NCBI GenBank assembly: GCA_964370645.1
Contig: CAYJJS010000007.1
Coordinates: 1-64,000 of the forward strand
Reading direction: 5' to 3'
Length of the DNA: 64,000 nucleotides
Source of the DNA: CAMQRS01 sp964370645
GTDB taxonomy: Bacteria; Bacillota_I; Bacilli_A; Erysipelotrichales; Erysipelotrichaceae
Part shown: positions 26,729 to 34,201 of the stretch, in pieces
How positions within the stretch are numbered: position 1 is the first letter of the stretch
How the letters are laid out: each line of letters starts with the position of its first letter
Program-made: the position numbers and the translations under genes
Notes under the pieces: model-generated
Seen by the model: only the letters and a program-made list of their open reading frames with translations
Told to the model about the DNA's origin: nothing
Database searches by the model: none

Positions 26729-28573
26729 ATGGAACGAGAAATCATTGATTCGTTTTTTCAAGGGCAATGTATACACGCATATAAAGTATTTGGGGCACAA
26801 CTGTTAAATGAAGGGGAAAGTGGAGTACGCTTTACGCTGTGGGCACCAAATGCACAACGAGTAGAAGTTATTGGAAGTTTCAATGATTGGGATGGTAGCA
26901 ATCATGTAATGCATAGAGAATATGAGCAGGGGGTATATACGTTATATATTCCAGAAGCGAAAGAGTTGGATATGTATAAGTATCGAATTACGCAAGCTGA
27001 TGGGATAGTGAAAGATAAAAGCGATCCGTTTAGCTTCTATAATGAAGAGAGACCAAAAACGGCGAGCGTTGTAGTGAATAAAGCGTATAAAAAGTGGAAA
27101 GATAAAAAGTGGATGAAAAATCGAACTAAAAATTTCGATCGTCCATTAAATATTTATGAAGTGCATTTAGGTAGTTGGAAACATGATGAAAATGGAAGTG
27201 TGAACTACAAAAAAATTGCGAAAGAGTTGACAGAATATGTATTAGAGCATAACTTTACACATATAGAGTTTATGCCACTTACAGAGCATCCTTTCGATGG
27301 AAGTTGGGGATATCAAAGTAGTGGGTACTACGCTATGACTTCACGTTATGGAAGTATACAAGATCTAAAATATCTAATAAATTATTTGCATACAAACAAT
27401 ATTGGAGTGATTTTTGATTTTGTTCCGGTTCATTTCGTGATGGATGATTTTGCATTAGTACGTTTTGATGGGACACATCAATTTGAATATATGGAAGATG
27501 AAAATGCGTATAGTGAGTGGGGAACTGCGAACTTTAACTTGTGGCGTGAAGAAGTGAGAAGCTTTTTAATGAGTGCTGCTAGTTATGCGATGGATGAGTT
27601 TCATATTGATGGATTGCGTGTGGATGCAGTAAGCAATGTGATTTATTGGCAAGGGAATAGAGAACGTGGAATTAATGATGGAGGATTGGCATTTATCAAG
27701 CGTATGAACTATTTCTTGTCGAAAGAATATAATGGAGTGATGTTGATTGCAGAGGATTCAAGTGATTTCTATGGAGTGACTAAATCCACGCTTGATGGTG
27801 GTTTAGGATTTGATTACAAGTGGGACTTAGGGTGGATGAATGATACTTTAGCATATTTAAAATTAGATCCAGTATATCGTCAATATCAACACAACAAGAT
27901 TAATTTTTCAATGGCATATTTCTATAACGAACGCTTTATTTTGCCATTTTCACATGATGAAGTGGTACATTCTAAAGCGACGATTGTAGATAAGATGTGG
28001 GGGCTATACCACGATAAGTTCGCGCAAGCAAGAATGTTGTACGGGTATATGTTTATGCATCCTGGAAAGAAGTTGAACTTTATGTCTAATGAATATGGAC
28101 AATTGCGTGAGTTTGATGAGAAAATAGAGAATGATTGGTTTATGTTAGAGTATCCAATGCACGATTCATTTCGCGTAATGTTTAAGGATTTGGGAGAAGT
28201 GTACACCAATCATCCTGCATTGTATGAAAGTGACTATGATTGGAATAACTTTGAGTGGATTGATGCAGATAATGGTCATGAGAATTTATATAGTTTTATT
28301 CGTAAGGGAAAAGAAGAAACGATAGTAGTAGTTGTGAATATGTCAACCAACACATATGAAGATCATTATTTTGGTGTATCAGAATCTGGGTTTTATAAAG
28401 AAATTTTCAATAGTGATGACAGTAAATATCATGGAAATGGTGTAGTGAATAAAAAGGCGGTACGTGCAAAAAAAGGGTATGTCGATTATAGGGGATACTA
28501 TATAAGTGTAAATGTACCACGATTCTCTACAATTGTGTTTCACCACAAAAACAAATTAAAAAAGGAGACATAG
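26729..28573 (+). CDS. glgB: 1,4-alpha-glucan branching enzyme
   Basis: This 614-residue GH13 enzyme makes alpha-1,6 branches in glycogen. An N-terminal CBM48 (GVRFTLWAPNAQRVEVIGSFNDWDG) precedes the catalytic barrel. The triad is visible as D299 in DGLRVDAV, E342 in LIAEDSS and D410 in FSHDEVVH. Start: ATG 26729 eight bases after AGGGGG; an in-frame TTG six bases earlier is too close. glgP follows after one base. Glycogen synthase and ADP-glucose pyrophosphorylase are not in the window. Confidence 0.95.
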   Translation: MEREIIDSFFQGQCIHAYKVFGAQLLNEGESGVRFTLWAPNAQRVEVIGSFNDWDGSNHVMHREYEQGVYTLYIPEAKELDMYKYRITQADGIVKDKSDPFSFYNEERPKTASVVVNKAYKKWKDKKWMKNRTKNFDRPLNIYEVHLGSWKHDENGSVNYKKIAKELTEYVLEHNFTHIEFMPLTEHPFDGSWGYQSSGYYAMTSRYGSIQDLKYLINYLHTNNIGVIFDFVPVHFVMDDFALVRFDGTHQFEYMEDENAYSEWGTANFNLWREEVRSFLMSAASYAMDEFHIDGLRVDAVSNVIYWQGNRERGINDGGLAFIKRMNYFLSKEYNGVMLIAEDSSDFYGVTKSTLDGGLGFDYKWDLGWMNDTLAYLKLDPVYRQYQHNKINFSMAYFYNERFILPFSHDEVVHSKATIVDKMWGLYHDKFAQARMLYGYMFMHPGKKLNFMSNEYGQLREFDEKIENDWFMLEYPMHDSFRVMFKDLGEVYTNHPALYESDYDWNNFEWIDADNGHENLYSFIRKGKEETIVVVVNMSTNTYEDHYFGVSESGFYKEIFNSDDSKYHGNGVVNKKAVRAKKGYVDYRGYYISVNVPRFSTIVFHHKNKLKKET

Positions 28574-28574
28574 A

Positions 28575-30974
28575 ATGTTTACAAAAGAAGAGTTTATCTG
28601 CAAGTATGAGCAAATGATGGTAGAAGAATATGGACGTTCTTTAGCGCAAGCTCATAGTAGTGAAAAATATATTGTATTAGGAAAGTTAGTTCGAAAATAT
28701 GCGGGAGAACATTGGAAGGATTCGAAGGATGCATTAGCAAAAAGCGAAGGAAAACAGATGTATTATTTCTCAATGGAGTTTTTAATGGGTCGCTTATTAA
28801 CGAGTAATTTAATGAACCTACAAATATATGATATTGTGAAAGAAGGGTTACAAGAAGTCGGTATAGATATTAATGAAATTGAAGAGTTAGAGAGTGATGC
28901 AGGACTTGGTAATGGTGGATTGGGTCGTTTGGCTGCATGTTTCCTAGATTCTTTAGCATCTTCTAATTATGCTGGGCATGGAAATTGTATCCGTTACGAG
29001 TATGGTTTTTTCAAACAAGTAATTCAAAACAAAGAACAACATGAAGTGCCTGATTTATGGCTAAAGCTAGGTAATACTTGGGAAGTACGTAAACCAAAAT
29101 CTACAGTGAAGGTACATTTTGGAGGATATGTGAATCCACAAATGACAAAAGAGGGATTCATGAAAGTGGAATTAGTGAATTCCACAGTCATAAATGCTGT
29201 ACCATACGATATGCCGATTGTAGGAAATGATACAAAATTAACAAACACATTACGTTTATGGCATGCAGAACCTGCGGAAGAGTGTATGGTTGGAGATTAT
29301 GGTAATTACATTAAAGAGGTACGCGATATTTGTAGCTGTTTGTATCCGGATGATTCTACACAAGAAGGGAAGTTATTGCGTATTAAACAACAATATTTCT
29401 TCGTTTGTGCAGGGATTCAATCCTTGGTTGCATCGCATTTACGTGTTTATCATACATTAGACAATTTAGCAGATAAAGTGGCTATTCAATTGAATGATAC
29501 ACATCCAGTTCTTGCGATTCCAGAGTTGATGCGAATACTGATGGATGATTATGCTTATTCGTGGGAACAAGCTTGGAATATCACTACGGATTGTATGGCA
29601 TATACAAACCATACTGTTTTGGCAGAAGCGTTAGAAAAATGGCCAGTAAACTATATTCGTACACTGTTGCCTAGAATCTATATGATTATTGAGGAAATTC
29701 AAAATCGATTCTTATTTGAACTAGGTACAAGTATTGGACGTGGCGATTTAATGGAAGAATTAAAGATCGTGAAATATGATCAAATCCATATGGCGAATTT
29801 GGCAATCATTGGAAGTCACAAGGTTAACGGTGTTGCAAAGTTGCACAGTGAAATTTTAGTGGACAGCGTATTTAGAGGGTTCCATGAAATTTATCCAGAT
29901 AAAATCATAAATAAAACCAATGGAATTACGCATCGTCGCTGGTTGGCCTATTCAAATCCGCAGTTGGCTACTATGTTGAAAAGTAAAATTGGAGACAGTT
30001 GGATTAAAAATCCATCGGATTTAGAATTGTTGATGAAATATGTGGATGATAAAAAAATACAAGAAGAATTTTTGGGAGTGAAGCTTAAGAGAAAACAAAT
30101 TTTAGCAGATTATATTGAAAAAGTATGTCATGTAAAAGTAGATGTGCATTCTATTTTCGATGTACAAGCAAAGCGTTTGCACGCATATAAAAGACAGTTA
30201 TTGAATGTTATGCACATCATGTATTTGTATAATAAAATTAAAAGTGATAAAACTTTCACGATGCATCCTAGAACTTTTATTTTTGCTGCAAAGGCAGCAC
30301 CTTCTTATGTGTTTGCTAAGCAAGTCATTAAACTGATTAACACATTAGAGGAAAAAATAAATGAAGATCCAGAAGTGAATAAATTTATGAAAGTGGTATT
30401 TATTCCAAATTACAGTGTGAGTATTGCGGAAATTTTAATGAATGCTGCAGATGTTTCTGAACAAATTTCAACGGCTGGTAAAGAAGCGAGTGGAACTGGA
30501 AATATGAAGTTTATGATGAATGGTGCGATTACCCTTGGTACTTTGGATGGTGCAAATGTGGAAATCGTGGCGGAAGTAGGAAATGAAAATGCTGAAATTT
30601 TTGGATTGAAAGCAGATGAAGTGGAATCATTAAAAGCTTCAAACACATACCAAGTGTGGGATTACTACAATGCGAATGATGCGTTGAAGAAAGTAATTAA
30701 TGCTTTTGTAGACAAGACGTTTGCAGATAATGATAATGAATTCAAAGCTATTTTCGATGAATTGATGTTCAAAAATGATGAGTATCTTATTTGTGCGGAT
30801 TTCGATGCTTATGTAAAAGCGCAAGAAGCAGTTCAAAAACGCTATGAGGATAGCAGTGCTTGGGCTAGAATGTGTCTAGTTAATATTGCGAAGAGTGGAT
30901 ATTTTTCAAGTGATCGCACGATTGAAGAATATGCTAAAGAAGTGTGGAATTTAGAAAAGCAATTCGTTGAATAA
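28575..30974 (+). CDS. glgP: Glycogen/alpha-glucan phosphorylase
   Basis: This 799-residue GT35 enzyme releases glucose-1-phosphate from alpha-1,4-glucans. The PLP lysine K645 is in EASGTGNMKFMMNGA, preceded by the allied motif NYSVSIAEILMNAADVSEQIS. The N-terminal segments YFSMEFLMGRLL and DAGLGNGGLGRLAACFLDS are characteristic. AAAAGGAG lies 8-10 bases before the ATG. Its product is the substrate of the upstream PgcA. No terminator is visible before the rpmE promoter. Confidence 0.96.
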   Translation: MFTKEEFICKYEQMMVEEYGRSLAQAHSSEKYIVLGKLVRKYAGEHWKDSKDALAKSEGKQMYYFSMEFLMGRLLTSNLMNLQIYDIVKEGLQEVGIDINEIEELESDAGLGNGGLGRLAACFLDSLASSNYAGHGNCIRYEYGFFKQVIQNKEQHEVPDLWLKLGNTWEVRKPKSTVKVHFGGYVNPQMTKEGFMKVELVNSTVINAVPYDMPIVGNDTKLTNTLRLWHAEPAEECMVGDYGNYIKEVRDICSCLYPDDSTQEGKLLRIKQQYFFVCAGIQSLVASHLRVYHTLDNLADKVAIQLNDTHPVLAIPELMRILMDDYAYSWEQAWNITTDCMAYTNHTVLAEALEKWPVNYIRTLLPRIYMIIEEIQNRFLFELGTSIGRGDLMEELKIVKYDQIHMANLAIIGSHKVNGVAKLHSEILVDSVFRGFHEIYPDKIINKTNGITHRRWLAYSNPQLATMLKSKIGDSWIKNPSDLELLMKYVDDKKIQEEFLGVKLKRKQILADYIEKVCHVKVDVHSIFDVQAKRLHAYKRQLLNVMHIMYLYNKIKSDKTFTMHPRTFIFAAKAAPSYVFAKQVIKLINTLEEKINEDPEVNKFMKVVFIPNYSVSIAEILMNAADVSEQISTAGKEASGTGNMKFMMNGAITLGTLDGANVEIVAEVGNENAEIFGLKADEVESLKASNTYQVWDYYNANDALKKVINAFVDKTFADNDNEFKAIFDELMFKNDEYLICADFDAYVKAQEAVQKRYEDSSAWARMCLVNIAKSGYFSSDRTIEEYAKEVWNLEKQFVE

Positions 30975-30987
30975 TTGTAGAATATAC

Positions 30988-31016
30988 TTGCTTATTTTAA
31001 AATATTTGTTTATAAT
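30988..31016 (+). promoter_or_regulatory. Promoter of rpmE
   Basis: TTGCTT and a perfect TATAAT (31011-31016) are separated by 17 bases. Confidence 0.75.
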
Positions 31017-31028
31017 AGACTAGCACTT

Positions 31029-31046
31029 ACTTTGAACACGCAAAGT
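31029..31046 (+). promoter_or_regulatory. Hairpin in the rpmE leader
   Basis: ACTTTG and CAAAGT pair around AACACG, about 11 bases before the AAGGAG ribosome site. L31 leader RNAs that control rpmE have been described in Firmicutes; whether this short hairpin belongs to that class cannot be decided by eye. Confidence 0.35.
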
Positions 31047-31069
31047 GTTTAAGGCGGAAGGAGAAAATG

Positions 31070-31273
31070 ATGAAAAAAGGAATTCACCCAACATATAACA
31101 AAATTATTGTTAAATGTAGTACTTGTAACAACGAATTCGAAACAGGATCAACAGCTACTGAGTTGAAAATTGATACTTGTTCAAACTGTCACCCATTCTA
31201 TACTGGAAGACAACGTTTCGCTGCTGCGCAAGGAAGAATTGAAAAATTCAACAAAAAATACGGAACGAAATAA
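31070..31273 (+). CDS. rpmE: 50S ribosomal protein L31, zinc-binding type
   Basis: This 67-residue protein starts MKKGIHPTYNKI and has two Cys pairs (CSTC and CSNC) that hold zinc, placing it in the C+ class, followed by HPFYTGRQRF. L31 bridges the 50S and 30S subunits. The start is ATG 31070 rather than the ATG three bases before, judged by spacing to AAGGAG. It has its own promoter and terminator. Confidence 0.96.
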   Translation: MKKGIHPTYNKIIVKCSTCNNEFETGSTATELKIDTCSNCHPFYTGRQRFAAAQGRIEKFNKKYGTK

Positions 31274-31286
31274 GTTTAAAACAATT

Positions 31287-31311
31287 AGAAGTGAGTATTC
31301 ACTTCTTTTTT
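31287..31311 (+). terminator. Intrinsic terminator after rpmE
   Basis: AGAAGTGA and TCACTTCT with a GTAT loop are followed by T residues. Confidence 0.9.
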
Positions 31312-31343
31312 GTGTTTATTTGCATAAGAGAATGTATCGTATA

Positions 31344-31352
31344 TGTTATAAT
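31344..31352 (+). promoter_or_regulatory. Extended -10 promoter of prfA-prmC
   Basis: TGTTATAAT is a perfect extended -10 box 38 bases before the prfA start. Confidence 0.65.
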
Positions 31353-31389
31353 GGGAATGCAATAATGAAATGTAGTGGAGGAAAAGAAT

Positions 31390-32466
31390 ATGAGTGTAAT
31401 GATTGAGCGATTAGAAACGATGAGTAATCGTTATCAAGAAATAAATGAATTGATGATGTCTTCTGATGTGTTGGGAGATCGCAAACAAATGGCGAAACTA
31501 GGTAAAGAACAGGCTTCTTTAACACAAGTTGTAGAAGCGTATGAACAATATAAGGAAATTTGCCAAGGAATTGATGATGCTAATGAGTTATTAAGTGAAA
31601 ATGATCATGAAGTAAAAGAAATGGCAAAGTTAGAATTAGAAGAGTTAGAGCCAAAAAAACAAGAACTGTTGGATCGTTTAGAAATCTTACTGATTCCAAA
31701 AGATGAAGAAGATATGAATGATGCGATTATAGAGATACGTGGAGCTGCTGGTGGAGATGAAGGAAATATTTTCGCTGCTGATTTATATCGTATGTATGCA
31801 AAATGGGCAGAAGCACAGGGTTTCAAAGTTGAAGTAATTGAGATGGTGGACAATGAAGCAGGTGGGTTTGCTTTAGTTTCATTTATGGTAAAAGGGAATG
31901 GAGCTTATGGCAAGCTGAAGTTTGAAAGTGGAAGCCATCGTGTGCAACGTGTTCCAAAAACGGAATCACAAGGTAGAATTCATACTTCTACAGCTACTGT
32001 TTTAGTGGATGCGCAAATTGAGGATGATACAGATTTCACGATTGATGCTAAGGATTTAGAGATTGATACTATGAGAGCTAGTGGTGCAGGAGGACAGCAT
32101 GTTAATAAAACCGACTCAGCAGTACGTGTAACACATGTTCCAACAGGAATTAGTGTTAAGTGTCAAGATGGGAGAAGTCAACATGATAATCGTGCAACAG
32201 CTTTAATGACAATTCGTTCAAAAGTATATTCTGAAATTAAACGAAAAGAAAAAGAAGAAAAAGATAAAGAGCGTATGTCTAAGTTAGGTAGTGGGGATCG
32301 TAGTGAAAAGATTCGTACATATAATTATCCTCAAAACCGTGTAACAGACCACAGAATTGGTCTTACTTTACAACAGTTAGATCGTATCATGGAAGGAAAG
32401 TTAGACGATGTGTTACAAGCATTGTTTGAACAAGATCAGAAAGAACGTCTAGCAGGAAACGTATAA
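31390..32466 (+). CDS. prfA: Peptide chain release factor 1
   Basis: This 358-residue protein terminates translation at UAA and UAG. The GGQ motif is at residues 234-236 (SGAGGQHVNKTDSA), the methylation target of PrmC encoded next. Stop-codon recognition lies in the segment before it. The C-terminus has IRTYNYPQNRVTDHRIG, typical of class-I factors. The start is ATG 31390; an in-frame GTG at 31375 lies in the GTGGAGG ribosome site. Confidence 0.97.
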   Translation: MSVMIERLETMSNRYQEINELMMSSDVLGDRKQMAKLGKEQASLTQVVEAYEQYKEICQGIDDANELLSENDHEVKEMAKLELEELEPKKQELLDRLEILLIPKDEEDMNDAIIEIRGAAGGDEGNIFAADLYRMYAKWAEAQGFKVEVIEMVDNEAGGFALVSFMVKGNGAYGKLKFESGSHRVQRVPKTESQGRIHTSTATVLVDAQIEDDTDFTIDAKDLEIDTMRASGAGGQHVNKTDSAVRVTHVPTGISVKCQDGRSQHDNRATALMTIRSKVYSEIKRKEKEEKDKERMSKLGSGDRSEKIRTYNYPQNRVTDHRIGLTLQQLDRIMEGKLDDVLQALFEQDQKERLAGNV

Positions 32467-33332
32467 TGACATATAAAGAGCTGATTAAACAAGCGCAAGC
32501 ACGTTGTGAAGAAGCGGGGGTATTGGAACAAAGTGCCTTACTTTTATTGTTGGAAATAGCACAAATGCAATCTCATAATTTATACTATGAGTATGATAAA
32601 GAGGTAGATGAACAACTTTTATCTACTTATGAAGAAAAACTACAAAGATTATTGAAACATGAACCATTGGCACATATTGTGGGGTATGAATACTTTTATG
32701 GACATACTTTCAATGTGAGTGATCAGGTATTGATTCCGCGACCGGAAACGGAGGAGTTAGTAGCCAATGTACTTGCTGATTACGATACTTATTTTGCTGG
32801 ACAAGCGATTACTTTAATTGACGTAGGATGTGGTAGTGGAGCCATTGGAATTGCTTTAAAGAAAGAAGAAGAGAACTTGCAAGTTCTTGCAAGTGATATT
32901 TCTGAAGGTGCTGTAGCGGTTGCGAAGCAAAATGCGAAACAGCTAGATGCTGAAGTTACGTTTTTGTGCGGTGATATGCTACAACCATTTATCGATGAAG
33001 GTGTTAAGGTTGATATACTTGTTAGTAATCCTCCATACATTCCTCAGGATGAACAAATGGAAAGCAGTGTAGTAGATTATGAACCACATGTAGCTTTATT
33101 TGGTGGAGATGATGGTTTAAAGTTTTATCGTATGATATTTGAAAATGCTCATAAAGTAATTAAAGAGAAGAGTATATTAGCTTTTGAAATGGGCTATGAT
33201 CAAAAAGAAAGAATGGAAGCTGAGGCTAGGAAATATTTTCCTAATGCAGTGTTAAAAACATATCAAGACATAAATGGCAAAAATCGTATGTTTTTCATTT
33301 ATGTGGGAATAGAGGAAAAGGAAACTGTGTAA
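32466..33332 (+). CDS. prmC: Release factor glutamine methyltransferase
   Basis: This 288-residue SAM-dependent enzyme methylates the Gln of the GGQ motif in release factors. Visible are PRPETEELV, the SAM loop DVGCGSGAIGIAL and the catalytic NPPY motif at residues 188-191 (SNPPYIPQ). Its ATG shares one base with the prfA stop, the common coupled arrangement. Its stop codon lies in the loop of a terminator stem. Confidence 0.96.
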   Translation: MTYKELIKQAQARCEEAGVLEQSALLLLLEIAQMQSHNLYYEYDKEVDEQLLSTYEEKLQRLLKHEPLAHIVGYEYFYGHTFNVSDQVLIPRPETEELVANVLADYDTYFAGQAITLIDVGCGSGAIGIALKKEEENLQVLASDISEGAVAVAKQNAKQLDAEVTFLCGDMLQPFIDEGVKVDILVSNPPYIPQDEQMESSVVDYEPHVALFGGDDGLKFYRMIFENAHKVIKEKSILAFEMGYDQKERMEAEARKYFPNAVLKTYQDINGKNRMFFIYVGIEEKETV

Positions 33333-33347
33333 TCGGTTTCCTTTTGT
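33316..33347 (+). terminator. Intrinsic terminator after prmC
   Basis: AAAAGGAAAC and GTTTCCTTTT form a 10-bp stem with a loop of about nine bases that includes the prmC stop codon. Confidence 0.75.
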
Positions 33348-33417
33348 GCATAAGAGAGATCAGATTGTCGTCCCTTTAAAATACATACGATTTTATAGAA
33401 AAAAAGATGTAAAGATG

Positions 33418-33446
33418 TTGAAAAAAGTAATAAATTTTAGTATTAT
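33418..33446 (+). promoter_or_regulatory. Promoter of the purine operon
   Basis: TTGAAA and TATTAT are separated by 17 bases. Transcription would start near 33453, just before the riboswitch aptamer. Confidence 0.7.
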
Positions 33447-33464
33447 GAAATAGCAAAAAGAAGC

Positions 33465-33531
33465 GTTCGTATAATTGTCGTAATTTGGTCGATGAGTCTC
33501 TACCTAGCAACCTAATTGTTAGCCTATGAAC
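33465..33531 (+). ncRNA. Purine riboswitch aptamer, guanine type
   Basis: The layout matches the B. subtilis xpt aptamer. P1 is GTTCGTA paired with TATGAAC (one G-U). J1/2 is TAATTG, and L2 ends in TTGG. J2/3 is GAGTCTCTACC. P3 is TAGCA paired with TGTTA, L3 contains ACC for the loop-loop contact, and J3/1 is CCTATG. The base equivalent to position 74 is C (33524), which pairs with guanine or hypoxanthine; the equivalent of U51 is kept. P2 has one T-T mismatch next to the loop, and position 73 is C instead of A. It should repress the pur genes when guanine is abundant. Confidence 0.85.
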
Positions 33532-33588
33532 TGTTTGTCATTTTTTTAATGTGCGTGCGCTCTTTTTTATTTGTAGGAGGTATGTTGA

Positions 33589-33681
33589 ATGTTAGATAAA
33601 ATGAAAATGTTTGAATATGCTTCTTTAAATACTCAAAAATGCGTAGTGGGGTACGAGTGTACTTTCTGCTACGCTTTTTAA
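33589..33681 (+). CDS. 30-codon leader ORF between the purine riboswitch and purE
   Basis: The ORF starts at ATG 33589 after TAGGAGG with a spacing of about 10 bases and encodes 30 residues: MLDKMKMFEYASLNTQ followed by KCVVGYECTFCYAF. Its last 14 codons form the terminator hairpin, and its TAA stop is built from the end of the T-run. The strong ribosome site and exact fit suggest it is translated. The three Cys and the YECTFC string recall small zinc-binding proteins of the DUF1272 type, from memory only. It may be a leader peptide that couples ribosome movement to read-through, or a tiny functional protein. Confidence 0.5.
   Translation: MLDKMKMFEYASLNTQKCVVGYECTFCYAF
33641..33679 (+). terminator. 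Leader terminator upstream of purE, inside the leader ORF
   Basis: GCGTAG (33641-33646) pairs with CTACGC (33669-33674), with an inner GTAC-type pairing, and is followed by TTTTT. It is the only strong terminator between the riboswitch and purE, 110 bases beyond the aptamer. Confidence 0.75.
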
Positions 33682-33704
33682 TTTTCGTTAGGAGGAACAA
33701 GAAA

Positions 33705-34199
33705 ATGAGTTTAGTTAGTATCGTTATGGGAAGTAAAAGTGATTTAGAAGTAATGCAAAATTGCATGGAAATGTTACGTGAGTTTAATATTTCATATGAA
33801 GTTAGAATTTTAAGTGCACACCGCACACCAGTAGAAGCACATGACTTTGCTACTAGTTTAATCGAAAGAGGAACAAAAGTAGTGATTGCTGCTGCAGGTG
33901 CTGCTGCACACTTGGCTGGAGTTGTTGCTGGAAATACAACACTACCTGTAATTGGTGTGCCAATGCAAACTAGTGCATTGGGAGGAATGGACTCATTGCT
34001 TTCGACAGTACAAATGCCTAAGGGAATTCCAGTAGCTACGGTTGCGATTGGAAAAGCTGGGGCAGCAAATGCAGGTATTTTAGCGGCGCAAATTATTGGT
34101 ACTTTTAATGAAGAGGTAGCTAATAAATTAGTAGCGTTCAAAAAAGATATGGCAAGTAAAGTTTTAGAACAAACAGAAGTAGAAACATACGAGGGATAA
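33705..34199 (+). CDS. purE: N5-carboxyaminoimidazole ribonucleotide mutase (class I PurE)
   Basis: This 164-residue enzyme converts N5-CAIR to CAIR in purine synthesis. The GSKSD loop (residues 9-13) and LSAHRTP with H39 are class-I hallmarks, as are GAAAHLAGVVAGNT and SALGGMDSLLSTVQMP. Class I normally needs PurK, which is not in this operon. Start: ATG 33705 after GGAGGAAC; the frame is open further upstream but that part overlaps the terminator. It is the first full-length gene of the operon. Confidence 0.95.
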   Translation: MSLVSIVMGSKSDLEVMQNCMEMLREFNISYEVRILSAHRTPVEAHDFATSLIERGTKVVIAAAGAAAHLAGVVAGNTTLPVIGVPMQTSALGGMDSLLSTVQMPKGIPVATVAIGKAGAANAGILAAQIIGTFNEEVANKLVAFKKDMASKVLEQTEVETYEG

Positions 34200-34201
34200 T
34201 T

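Noticed and set aside
31321..33356. The string TGCATAAGAGA occurring at 31321 and 33346, both just after terminators
   Set aside because: Only 11 bases, AT-rich, with a diverged third occurrence near 43216 (TTGCATAATAG); too little to separate from chance.
33545..33575. A terminator directly after the riboswitch (GTGCGTGCGC followed by TTTTTT)
   Set aside because: The only possible stem has a two-base loop; no stable hairpin could be drawn, so the T-run alone is not called a terminator.
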